NCBI RefSeq assembly: GCF_027596085.1
Contig: NC_072451.1
Span: 3,611,542-3,675,541, forward strand
From: Anoplopoma fimbria
Lineage: Eukaryota > Chordata > Actinopteri > Perciformes > Anoplopomatidae
Direction of reading: 5' to 3'
DNA: 64,000 nucleotides
The notes under the pieces were generated by a model that saw only the letters and a list, made by a program, of their open reading frames with translations, ran no database searches and was not told where the DNA came from. The position numbers and the translations under genes were made by a program. The stretch's first letter is position 1. Every line of letters starts with the position of its first letter. This document shows, piece by piece, positions 1 to 13,500 of the stretch.

Positions 1-238
1 TCATGACAGGAAGTGATGCTTTGACCATTTCTTGTTTTATTTGTAACAAACAGAAGAAGAAGAAACTCCACTGTGGCTTCATGGACAAAATAAATACAAA
101 AACCAAAGCTTTATTAACAAACATACAAAGACAAAACACATGACCGTCCTGCCCATTCTGTCCAATTAGGCTCCAAAATGGCCACTGAGATATTTTAAAA
201 AGAAATAATTATTATTTCAATATATAATGAACCAATAC

Positions 239-775
<537 letters not shown>

Positions 776-956
776 TATTCCTCGTGCGCTGCAGTCGTCC
801 GTGCACATCCTCAGAGCGATCCATTACTGCGACCGTCTGTCCTCGTCTCCCTTCCTCGCCACCACCTGGCCTCTCAGATGGAGCATGGTGCAGCTGGAGG
901 AGGGGTGAAAGGTCAAAATATTTATAACGCCATGCAGATGGGGCCGAGCAGAGAGG

Positions 957-967
957 CGTGTGTGTGT

Positions 968-1039
<72 letters not shown>

Positions 1040-1043
1040 GTGA
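957..1043. repeat. (TG)n microsatellite
   Basis: TG tract with a few CG interruptions at its edges. No gene is associated with it; it lies in an efr3a intron. Confidence 0.95.
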
Positions 1044-1969
1044 TGCTGCATTCACATGGAATCCTGCAGATGACAAACAGAATATCATTTAAGTAGACGA
1101 GAGCAGAACGGTGAAGTTAGTTAGTTGAGAATACTGGCTTTGGTAGACGGGTAGACAGCACTGTCGTCCAAAGTAGAAACATTGAAACATATTGTCAAGC
1201 ATGTTTCATTTGTTGTCTTGCATCCTATTGGACATCTTTATATTATTAAATAATATTTTTTTGTATCCGCTTCATCACATTATAAAATATGCCTTTGTCC
1301 AACCAGACCTGGGCGAGGTCCAGACATTACATTGCATTGTTACGTTGCGTTGTTACGTTAAGTTGTCATGTTACATTGTTACGTAAAATTATTACGTTTC
1401 GTTGTTACATTACGTTGTTACGCCATGTTGTTACGTTTTGTTTCTTTCAGAAACTCAGGACTTATATTGGCCGAAGTTTCAAATAATATCCAGACGAGTC
1501 TGTTTCAGCCTGTACATCTTATATAGCTATGATCAACCTTTCAAAACAAAAGTGTTTATCCTGTCTAAAACAAAGCTAGGAAGGCCTTGTTAATATTTTA
1601 GGGATAGGAGTTCTTAAAAGTGAAACAATTTTGAATATTTAGAGTCCACATCTTTCTTTTGCAGAGCACTCACGCTGACATAGCCTTTTTCTATATAAGC
1701 TTATATTTGTGTTCTCCCACAGGTTTCCATTTTCATAGCACACGCATCTGCTCCAATTGAGAATTTGAAAACTCCCCCTGTTGTTCACACTGTTCATAAA
1801 TCATCAGATCAGTCTGTTACGAGAGGAAAGGTCAACATGTGGACAGTTTCAGCTGCTTGTGAACGCAACCTTTAAGCGCTGTTTCTCCACGATCCTCCCT
1901 GTGGATTAATCGCATCACGCTGTGATAGATCGACTCACACCTTCCTCCCCCCCCCTCTCTCTACCTCAG

Positions 1970-3197
1970 GTAACCTCTGGCTTTAAGTCCAAGTCCATGG
2001 CAGCTGCATTACCTCCTCCCTTCCTGGATCCGCTCTTCTCCATCTCTCTGATGGAGGACAGCGAGCTGAGGCAGCTGGTGCTCGAGATCCTGCACAACAT
2101 CATCGATCGCCATGACAACCGCGCCAAGCTACGGGGCATCAGGTACCAAATGCATTCTGAACTGAACTCCTGCTCACGTTGTTCTACATGCAGCGTAAAT
2201 GATCCACGTTTGATTGTAATCGTTGAAGAGCAGAAACTCAATCCCATCTCAGGCAGTGGCTCTAACACTTTTGGTAGCTGGTCATGTTCTGGGAGTGTTG
2301 GAAGAAGTATCCAGATCCTTTACTGAAGTAAAACTACTAATACCACGCTGTAAAAATACTCCACTACGAGTAAAAGTGCTGCTTTCAAAACCTTACTGAC
2401 ATAAAGTATATAAATGTAGTTAGACTAGTTTATATCCTGTTGGTTAGTTTAATCAACATCAATGCATCATATTCTATAAAACCATATCATGTTTGTAGCG
2501 TTGCCGTCCTGAGAGAACCACGTATCTCTAAAAAGAACAAACTGTTTTCAGCTTTGTGACAATGATGTGTTTTCCAGCTGATCCAAGAGGTTTTTTAAAG
2601 AGTTTATTTATCTGAAGACGTACACATAAAGGAAACACTTCATCCTTCAGTTTATCACAAACATTCAACATCAACACATCTGGAGATACATGGTTTTACC
2701 TGAACAGGAAGGGGATGAAAAAACTGTCACAAGATTTAATAGAAACACAATCATTAATTTCGCATATATTTGTTTTTATTAAAATAACATCTTGTCATTA
2801 GTACTTTAAAAGTTGTATAATAATCTGCTTAGAGTTAGTGTTAGGAAGATAAAAAGCTCATAATTCACCTCAAATATCTATTTTACATCACTATATTTTA
2901 CAAGATTATATTTGAACACGTAATGAAAAATTTTATAATTAGCCTTCACCCAACACTCATTTTAACTGGATGGAGCCTCCGATAGCGTTAGCTGTTAGCG
3001 TTAGCTGTTAGCTCCGTTATCTACAGGAATGTTCTAGAGATAGACGAATGAATTACAGTATTATAATCATATTATAATCAGTTTTTTTTTTATTTAATGT
3101 TTTACATGTTTTTTCCTCTACGGCTTGTTTTGAACTCGCTCTGAAGAAAGTCCCCAGCGACACGTTCATGAAACACCGGAGATAATCCCTTTAACCG

Positions 3198-3293
<96 letters not shown>

Positions 3294-3733
3294 GTCCTAC
3301 AACTGTCACACTGCACATCTGTAAATGTGACAAAGAAATAACTGAGTCTGCTCAGCTGATCAGCTCGATCTCTAGACCAGTGGTTCTCAACCTTTTTTCA
3401 GTGATGTACCCCTAACCAGCGCAAATCATCTTTGGTTGAAAGAAAGATGAAATACACAGCGCTCTGCCATCAATGTCTGATTTATTAAACTGTCAACACT
3501 GAAGATTGCATTGAATTCAGTTCATGAACTTACACTTATATTTTATTGAATATTTATTAAATAACTATTTTTAAAGGATTTTTGAATGGATGCTAATTTT
3601 AAATATATTTTTTAAAAATCTCACGTCTATTTGAGAACCACTGCTCTAGACAACATGGTCACATGATCCTCAAAGTGTCACAAATGAATTGATTGATGTT
3701 CATCATCACCATCATCATCACCATCATCATCAC

Positions 3734-3772
<39 letters not shown>

Positions 3773-6700
3773 AATCTATGTCTGTTGTTCTGCAGTCACA
3801 GAGACCTTCACTGGTAAAACCTTCAGTTCATCATAAGTGTTAATGTATGGAAACATCTTCTCAGTGAAAGTGTGTGTGAAGGTGTGTATGTGTGTGTTGG
3901 TATCAGGATCAGAGAACGACAACTTTCCTCTGTTCCAGTCCAGATTCACTCTGATCCTCTGGAGCTTCTTCTGGACTTTGAGATCAATGAATGGATCTAA
4001 TGATGGGGAGAGAGCTCTGTATTCACCTCCATAGAACCATATTCTCCATAATCCAGACCATATGTCTCTCTTCCTCTGGACAGACTCTGGTAACACACCC
4101 ACAGACCAGTGTTCACTGTCTCCAACCTGGACGTCCCAGCTGTGAGTCCCTGAGTTAAACCCCTCAGAGCCCAGAACAGAGCAGTTAAAAAAACCATCAA
4201 ACCTCTCTGGATTATCAGGAAGCTGCTGTTTGTCTCCTCGTCTCACACTGGTCAGATCTTCAGACAGGATGAGTCCTGGATCAGCAGTGTTTGGATCCAG
4301 AACCAGAGGCGTGTAGGAGACCATGTCCTTCATCTTGTTCCAGATGTTGAAGGTCAGGTTGCCCAGGTGTTTGGCCTGGTCTATCAGAGCTCCTGAGTGC
4401 AGCTGTGGATCCTCCAGCAGGGGGCGCTGCTGGACTCTTTCCACTGCAGCCTTGTAGTTGTTGAGGAATGAGACGTCTTCAGCTCTCAGCTCGTCCTCTG
4501 TGGCTCTGACTGTGTCTGAAAGAGCTGCTATCTCTCTGCTCAGAGCCTCCATCTTCTCCTTCATCATCTGACTCTTCTGCTCCTCTTCCTCCCTCAGTGC
4601 AGCCATCCTGGCCTCCTCTTCCTCCTCTAGAAACTGGTGGAGCTTCTTAAACTGATCCTGAATCTGCCTCTCTGTGTGTCGGGCCTGGACCTTTATGTGT
4701 CCTGCTGTTTGATCAAACTTCACTTTAACTTCTTTAAAAACCTTTAACTTCTTCTTTAAGGGCTCCAGAGTTTCCTGAAGTTTCTTCTTGTGTTGTTGAG
4801 CAGCTTCATCGATGGGTCTGAATCTGTGGTTGGTGTATTTTTCTGAATCTCTGCAGACGAGACACACTGGCTGCTGATGGTCCAGACAGAAGAGTTTGAG
4901 TTTCTCAGAGTGCAGACTGCAGAGAGTCTGTGAAGCTCTCTGATCTCTCTGCTGTAAGAAACTCTCACACAGGTTCTTTAAAGCAAAGTTAGGAGGTAGT
5001 CTTTCCTTAGAATGTCTTCTCTTACAAACTGGACACTCTTGGATTATCTTCTCTGTCCACCAGTTCTGCAGACAGACTCTACAGAAGCTGTGACAACATG
5101 ACAGCATGACGGGATCTTTAAAGACGTCATGGCAGACAGAACAGCAGAAATCTTTCTCTAACCTTGAAGCCATTTAGTCTCTGAGTGAAGCTGTAAACTC
5201 GGCCGCTCTCTGTTCCCTGAACGTTTCACTTTGAGTCTTTGTTCTTGTGAATCTTCTGTTCAGTTTGTGGATTCAGCAGCTGGTTGAAGTGGAATTATCC
5301 CAGTATTCCCAGTACTCCGTCCAGTACATGTCCTCTCTTAGTGCTGGTCTCTCAGTGTGTGTGTGTGTTTCCTGGTTTGTCTCAGGTAAGTCAGCTGATG
5401 GGCGTATGCTTCCTCATCACAGTTTGTCTGGTTCAGCTTGATTCCAAACTGATTAATAAAATCTTTTTTTAGATGCTGGTTATGACTTCTGTCTTTGTCT
5501 CATGTATGCAGTTCATCCATACAGGAAATGATCTAAAGATAATCATGCAAACTGAAATCACCTGTTTTGAGCTTTGTGACGATGCATTCTCCAGCTGATC
5601 CAAGAGGCTTTTTAAAGAGTTTATTTAGCTGAAGAAGTAGGAGGATTTTCTCAACACATAAAGGAAACACTTCATCCTTCAGTTTTTCATAAACATTCAA
5701 CATCAACACATCTGGAGATACGTGGTTACCGTTGTGGCAGAAATGCAGTGAAGAGATGAGACGCAGTTCTTGGAGTTTGCAACCAGCGGGGATATTTTAT
5801 TGCCAACAAGCTTACAACAAGTCCAACACGTTAGTTCTTACATGCTATCTTTATACCCTTAGTCCCGCCCCCCTTACATCACTTTCAGCCAATCACATCT
5901 TGTCGATTGGAGCATGACAAAGCACATCTGATCTTTCACTCGCGTCCTGTTTTCCTTCTTTGTGTCAGGTCATGGTAACCTCCTTAAAGGACAAATGGTA
6001 CTTGTACATTATTTCCCAACACTTCTTATGGGAACCGCTTGTTATGTTGGGTTCAACATAACACGTTATATAAAGTTGTATAAAGTTGTATATTAGATAG
6101 ATTTTCCTCAACATTAATGATCTTATTTTTAGATGCTGGTTATGACTTCTGTCTTTGTCTCATGTATGCAGTTCATCCATACAGGAAATTATCTAAATAA
6201 ATAATCATGCAAACTCAAATCACCTGTTTTGAGCTTTGTGACGATGCATTCTCCAGCTGATCCAAGAGGCTTTTTAAAGAGTTTATTTAGCTGAAGAAGT
6301 ACACATAAAGGAAACACTTCATCCTTCAGTTTATCACAAACATTCAACATCAACACATCTGGAGATACATGGTTTTACCTGAGCAGGAAGGGGATGAAAA
6401 AACTGTCATCTGAGAAGAAACTACAGCTGTCACAAGATTTAATAGAAACACAATCATTAATTTCCCATATATTTGTTTTTATTAAAATAACATCTTGTCA
6501 TTACTACTTTGAAAGTTGTATAATAATCTGCTTAGAGTTAGTGTTAGGAAGATAAATATCTCATAATTCACCTCAAATGTCTGTTTTATATAAATGTGAA
6601 AACATTTTTAAACATCACTATATTTTACAAGATTATATTTGAACACGTAATGAAAAATGTTATAATTAGCCTTCACCCAACACTCATTTTAACTGGATGG

Positions 6701-6948
6701 AGCCTCCGATTAGCTGTTAGCGTTAGCTGGTAGCGTTAGCTGTTAGCGTTAGCTGTTAGCTCCGTTATCTACAGGAATGTTCTAGAGATAGACGAATGAA
6801 TTACAGTATTATAATCATATTATCATCAGTTTTTGTTTTTTTAATGTTTTACATGTTTTTTCCTCTACGGCTTGTTTTGAACTCGATCTGAAGAAAGTCC
6901 CCAGCGACACGTTCATGAAACACCGGAGATAATCCCTTTAACCTTATT

Positions 6949-7025
<77 letters not shown>

Positions 7026-7162
7026 GTCCTACAACTGTCACACTGCACATCTGTAAATGTGACAAACAAATAAATGAGTCTGCTCAGCTGATCAGCTGGA
7101 TCTCTAAACAACATGGTCACATGATCCTCAAAGTGTCACATTTCAATTGATTGATGTTCATC

Positions 7163-7194
<32 letters not shown>

Positions 7195-10100
7195 CATCAT
7201 CTATGTCTGTTGTTCTGCAGTCACAGAGACCTTCACTGGTAAAACCTTCAGTTCATCATTAGTGTTAATGAATGGAAACATCTTCTCAGTGAAAGTGTGT
7301 GTGAAGGTGTGTATGTGTGTGTTGGTATCAGCATCAGAGAACGACAACTTTCCTCTGTTCCAGTCCAGATTCACTCTGATCCTCTGGAGCTTCTTCTGGA
7401 CTTTGAGATCAGTGAGTTCACCTGATGATGGGGAGAGAGCTCTGTATTCACCTCCATAGAACCATATTCTCCATAATCCAGACCATATGTCTCTCTTCCT
7501 CTGGACAGACTCTGGTAACACACCCAGAAACCAGTGTTCACTGTCTCCAACCTGGACGTCCCAGCTGTGAGTCCCTGAGTTAAACCCCTCAGAGCCCAGA
7601 ACAGACCAGTTAATACAATCATCAATCCTCTCTGGATTATCAGGAAGCTGCTGTTTGTCTCCTCGTCTCACACTGGTCAGATCTTCAGACAGGATGAGTC
7701 TTGGACCAGCAGTGTTTGGATCCAGAATCACAGGAGTGTAGGAGACCATGTCCTTCATCTTGTTCCAGATGTTGAAGGTCAGGTTGCCCAGGTGTTTGGC
7801 CTGGTCTATCAGAGCTCCTGGGAGCAGCTGTGGATCCTCCAGCAGGGGGCGCTGCTGGACTCTTTCCACTGCAGCCTTGTAGTTGTTGAGGAATGAGACG
7901 TCTTCAGCTCTCAGCTCGTCCTCTGTGGCTCTGACTGTGTCTGAAAGAGCTGCTATCTCTCTGCTCAGAGCCTCCATCTTCTCCTTCATCATCTGACTCT
8001 TCTGCTCCTCTTCCTCCCTCAGTGCAGCCATCCTGGCCTCCTCTTCCTCCTCTAGAAACTGGTGGAGCTTCTTAAACTGATCCTGAATCTGCCTCTCTGT
8101 GCGTCGGGCCTGGACCTTTATGTGTCCTGCTGTTTGATCAAACTCCACTTTAACTTGATTAAAAACCTTTAACTTCTCCTTTAAGGGCTCCAGAGTTTCC
8201 TGAAGTTTCTTCTTGTGTTGTTGAGCAGCTTCATCGATGGGTCTGAATCTGTGGTTGGTGTGTTTTTCTGAATCTCTGCAGACGAGACACACTGGCTGCT
8301 GATGGTCCAGACAGAAGAGTTTGAGTTTCTCAGAGTGCAGACTGCAGAGAGGCTCTGAAGCTCTCTGATCTCTCTCCTCTAAGAAACTCTCACACAGGTT
8401 CTTTAAAGCAAAGTTAGGAGGTAGTCTTTCCTTAGAATGTCTTCTCTTACAAACTGGACACTCTTGGATTATCTTCTCTGTCCACCAGTTCTGCAGACAG
8501 ACTCTACAGAAGCTGTGAGAACATGACAGCATGACGGGATCTTTAAAGACGTCATGGCAGACAGAACAGCAGAAATCTTTCTCTAACCTTGAAGCCATTT
8601 AGTCTCTGAGTGAAGCTGTAAACTCGGCCGCTCTCTGTTCCCTGAACGTTTCACTTTGAGTCTTTGTTCTTGTGAATCTTCTGTTCAGTTTGTGGATTCA
8701 GCAGCTGGTTGAAGTGGAATTATCCCAGTATTCCCAGTACTCCGTCCAGTACATGTCCTCTCTTAGTGCTGGTCTCTCAGTGTTTGTGTTTGTGTGTTTG
8801 TCTCAGGTGAGTCAGCTGATGGGCGTATGCTTCCTCATCACAGTTTGTCCAGTTCAGCTTCATTCCAAGCTGATTAAGAATCTTTTTTTTAGATGCTGGT
8901 TATGACTTCTGTCTTTGTCTCATGTATGCAGTTCATCCATACAGGAAATGATCTAAAAATAATCATGCAAACTCAAATCACCTGTTTTGAGCTTTGTGAC
9001 GATGCATTTTCCAGCTAATTTTCTCAACACATAAAGGAAACACTTCATCCTTCAGTTTTTCATAAACATTCAACATCAACACATCTGGAGATACATGGTT
9101 TTACCGTTGTGGCAGAAATGCAGTGAAGAGATGAGACGCAGTTCTTGGAGTTTGCAACCAGCGGGGATATTTTATTGCCAACAAGCTTACAACAAGTCCA
9201 ACACGTTAGTTCTTACATGCTATCTTTATACCCTTAGTCCCGCCCCCCTTACATCACTTTCAGCCAATCACATCTTGTCGATTGGACCATGACAAAGCAC
9301 ATCTGATCTTTCACTCGCGTCCTGTTTTCCTTCTTTGTGTCAGGTCATGGTAACCTCCTTAAAGGACAAATGGTACTTGTACATTATTTCCCAACACTTC
9401 TTATGGGAACCGCTTGTTATGTTGGGTTCAACATAACACGTTATATAAAGTTGTATAAAGTTGTATATTAGATAGATTTTCCTCAACATTAATAATCTTA
9501 TTTTTAGATGCTGGTTATGACTTCTGTCTTTGTCTCATGTATGCAGTTCATCCATACAGGAAATTATCTAAATAAATAATCATGCAAACTCAAATCACCT
9601 GTTTTGAGCTTTGTGACGATGCATTCTCCAGCTGATCCAAGAGGCTTTTTAAAGAGTTTATTTATCTGAAGACGTACACATAAAGGAAACACTTCATCCT
9701 TCAGTTTATCACAAACATTCAACATCAACACATCTGGAGATACATGGTTTTACCTGAGCAGGAAGGGGATGAAAAAACTGTCATCTGAGAAGAAACTACA
9801 GCTGTCACAAGATTTAATAGAAACACAATCATTAATTTCCCATATATTTGTTTTTATTAAAATAACATCTTGTCATTACTACTTTAAAAGTTGTATAATA
9901 ATCTGCTTAGAGTTAGTGTTAGGAAGATAAATATCTCATAATTCACCTCAAATGTCTGTTTTGTATAAATGTGAAAACATTTTTAAACATCACTATATTT
10001 TACAAGATTATATTTGAACACGTAATGAAAAATGTTATAATTAGCCTTCACCCAACACTCATTTCAACTGGATGGAGCCTCCGATAGCGTTAGCTGGTAG

Positions 10101-10313
10101 CGTTAGCTGTTAGCGTTAGCTGTTAGCTCCGTTATCTACAGGAATGTTCTAGAGATAGACGAATGAATTACAGTATTATAATCATATTATATCAGTTTTT
10201 TTTTTTTTTTATGTTTTACATGTTTTTTCCTCTACGGCTTGTTTTGAACTCGATCTGAAGAAAGTCCCCAGCGACACGTTCATGAAACACCGGAGATAAT
10301 CCCTTTAACCGTT

Positions 10314-10409
<96 letters not shown>

Positions 10410-10540
10410 GTCCTACAACTGTCACACTGCACATCTGTAAATGTGACAAACAAATAAATGAGTCTGCTCAGCTGATCAGCTGGATCTCTAAACAACATGG
10501 TCACATGATCCTCAAAGTGTCACATATGAATTGATTGATG

Positions 10541-10575
<35 letters not shown>

Positions 10576-13500
10576 TCATCATCATCATCATCATCATCTA
10601 TGTCTGTTGTTCTACAGTCACAGAGACCTTCACTGGTAAAACCTTCAGTTCATCATTCGTGTTAATGAATGGAAACATCTTCTCAGTGAAAGTGTGTGTG
10701 AAGGTGTGTATGTGTGTGTTGGTATCAGGATCAGAGAACGACAGCTTTCCTCTGTTCCAGTCCAGATTCACTCTGATCCTCTGGAGCTTCTTCTGGACTT
10801 TGAGATCAATGAATGGACCTAATGATGGGGAGAGAGCTCTGTATTCACCAAAACAGAACCATATTCCCCATAATCCAGACCATATGTCTCTCTTCCTCTG
10901 GACAGACTCTTCTAACACACCGAGAGACCAGTGTTCACTGTCTCCAACCTGGACGTCCCAGCTGTGAGTCCCTGAGTTAAACCCCTCAGAGCCCAGAACA
11001 GAGCAGTAATATAAATCATCAATCCTCTCTGGATTATCAGGAAGCTGCTGTTCTTCTCGTGGTCTCACACTGGTCAGATCTTCAGACAGGATGAGTCTTG
11101 GACCAGCAGTGTTTGGATCCAGAATCACAGGAGTGTAGGAGACCATGTCCTTCATCTTGTTCCAGATGTTGAAGGTCAGGTTGCCCAGGTGTTTGGCCTC
11201 GTCGATCAGAGCTCCTGAGTGCAGCTGTGGATCCTCCAGCAGGGGGCGCTGCTGGACTCTTTCCACTGCAGCCTTGTAGTTGTTGAGGAATGAGACGTCT
11301 TCAGCTCTCAGCTCGTCCTCTGTGGCTCTGACTGTGTCTGAAAGAGCTGCTATCTCTCTGCTCAGAGCCTCCATCTTCTTCTTCATCATCTGACTCTTCT
11401 CCTCCTCTTCCTCCCTCAGTGCAGCCATCCTGGCCTCCTCTTCCTCCTCTAGAAACTGGTGGAGCTTCTTAAACTGATCCTGAATCTGCCTCTCTGTGTG
11501 TCGGGCCTGGACCTTTATGTGTTCTGCTGTTTGATCAAACTTCACTTTAACTTCTTTAAAAACCTTTAACTTCTTCTTTAAGGGCTTCAGAGTTTCCTGA
11601 AGTTTCTTCTTGTGGTGTTGAGCAGCTTCATCGATGGGTCTGATTCTGTGGTTGGTGTGTTTTTCTGAATCTCTGCAGATGAGACACACTGGCTGCTGAT
11701 GGTCCAGACAGAAGAGTTTGAGCTTCTTAGAGTGCAGACTGCAGAGAGTCTCTGAAGCTGTCTGATCTCTCTCCTGTATGAAACTCTCACACAGGTTCTT
11801 TAAAGCAAAGTTAGATAGGAACCTCTTTAAATGTCTTCTCTTACAAACTGGACACTCTTGGATTATCTTCTCTGTCCACCAGTTCTGCAGACAGACTCTA
11901 CAGAAGCTGTGAGAACATGACAGCATGACGGGATCTTTAAAGACATCATGGCAGACAGAACAGCAGAAATCTTTCTCTAACCTGGAAGCCATTTAGTCTC
12001 TGAGTGAAGCTGTAAACTCGGCCGCTCTCTGTTCCCTGAACGTTTCACTTTGAGTCTTTGTTCTTCAGAATATTCTGTTCAGTTTGTGGATTCAGCAGCT
12101 GGTTGAAGTGGAATTATCCCAGTATTCCCAGTACTCCCTCCAGTACATGTCCTCTCTTAGTGCTGGTCTCTCAGTGTGTGTTTGTGTGTTTCTTTGTTCA
12201 TCTCAGGTGAGTCAGCTGATGGGCGTATGCTTCCTCATCACAGTTTGTCTGGTTCAGCTTCGTTCCAAACCAATTAATAAAATCTTTTTTTAGATGCTGG
12301 TTATGACTTCTGTCTTTGTCTCATGTATGCAGTTCATCCATACAGGAAATGATCTAAAAATAATCATGCAAACTCAAATCACCTGTTTTGAGCTTTGTGA
12401 CAATGCATTTTCCAGCTGTGGTGGTGAAGTAGAAAGTTGCAAAAAGGGGATATACTGAGTACTGAAATACTTGAGTAAATGTTTTTAGTTACATTCCACC
12501 ACTGAATTCTGGTTTTGTTTTGTTGCAGAATCATTCCTAATGTTGCAGCATTGAAGATCAAAAGAGAGAAGATTTCCAAGCAAGACGTTGCGTTCATGAA
12601 GAAGGTATTAAATCCATTATTTACCAAATAAAGGCTTACTTTTCTTGCAAGCGCAGTTAGCCGGTTCACGAGCAAATGTTGCAGCTTGTCACAACGGTAA
12701 ACTAATAACCACAAACGCTAATCCATCTGCTGTTTTTGTTTTAATAAGTCTACAATAGCTTCTGGCTTCAGTCCTTCACTCATATACCAAATATGATGCG
12801 TTGTTTTGAAGGACACTATAGAACTGGCTATTTTAGGGCCCAGCCACTAGGGGCACTGTCGCAGACTCGGCCGCTTAGGGTCTACTGTTCTCTATGGTAG
12901 TGAGTGAGAGCAGCATGAGTCAGACATATTTTCATCTGTTCAGGTTAGATGTTCCACACAGAGAGACAGTTTGCCCAAAGTTTACATTCCTGTGTGTGCG
13001 TCCAGAGAAACGTAAGACACGATGTTTATTTACCGGATGTATTGTTCTCTTTGTTTCTGTTGTTATGGTGTTTATAAATAGCGGTAGAATACGTAGTTTA
13101 CCGGCGATTACATTATATGCCGGACAGTCTGTTACTTTCACTTTCGTTAGCTTGTAAATTTAGTTGCTAAAGCTAAATTGTAATCCACAGGGTGTGCAGC
13201 TATTTAATAGCATGATAAGTGAACTATTGTTAACACTGTATTGTTTGCCTTTCAGAACCACACACACACACACACACACCCCAAACACACACACACACAC
13301 ACCCCAAACACACACACACACACCCCAAACATACTAACACACATACACACAGGCAAGTGTGTCTTGGATTAAAGAGCAGCAAACTGAACTTCTGTCTCCA
13401 GCATCATCATTCAGACCAAGAGTTGGGGGAAATAGGGAGAGCATTCTAACAGATGCACACTCCGCGATTGCAACCTTGAGTAACCAGCCTGTTATCATAG

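Larger units (their letters stand above)
2549..12410. repeat. Tandem array of three ~3.4 kb TRIM-bearing units
   Basis: Three direct copies run about 2549-6227, 6228-9603 and 9604-12410. Each starts at a gagctttgtgac landmark and carries the same order: an AT-rich block, a TTAGC(G/T)TTAGC-type short repeat, a GT tract, an ATC tract, an antisense TRIM gene, then the atgctggttatgacttctg landmark. Spacing between starts is about 3680 then 3375 bases. The extra length in unit A is close to the 266-base hAT plus its 8-base target duplication. The first two units end with a ~340-base LTR-like block that the third lacks. Confidence 0.88.

Noticed and set aside
5247..5472. Plus-strand ORFs upstream of TRIM A, repeated before TRIM B and C
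   Set aside because: They lie in the 5' flank of the TRIM genes, differ by frame and indels between copies, and show no domain.
12894..13157. 87-codon plus ORF with a hydrophobic segment
   Set aside because: No family resemblance and no flanking regulatory or splice context; taken as chance.
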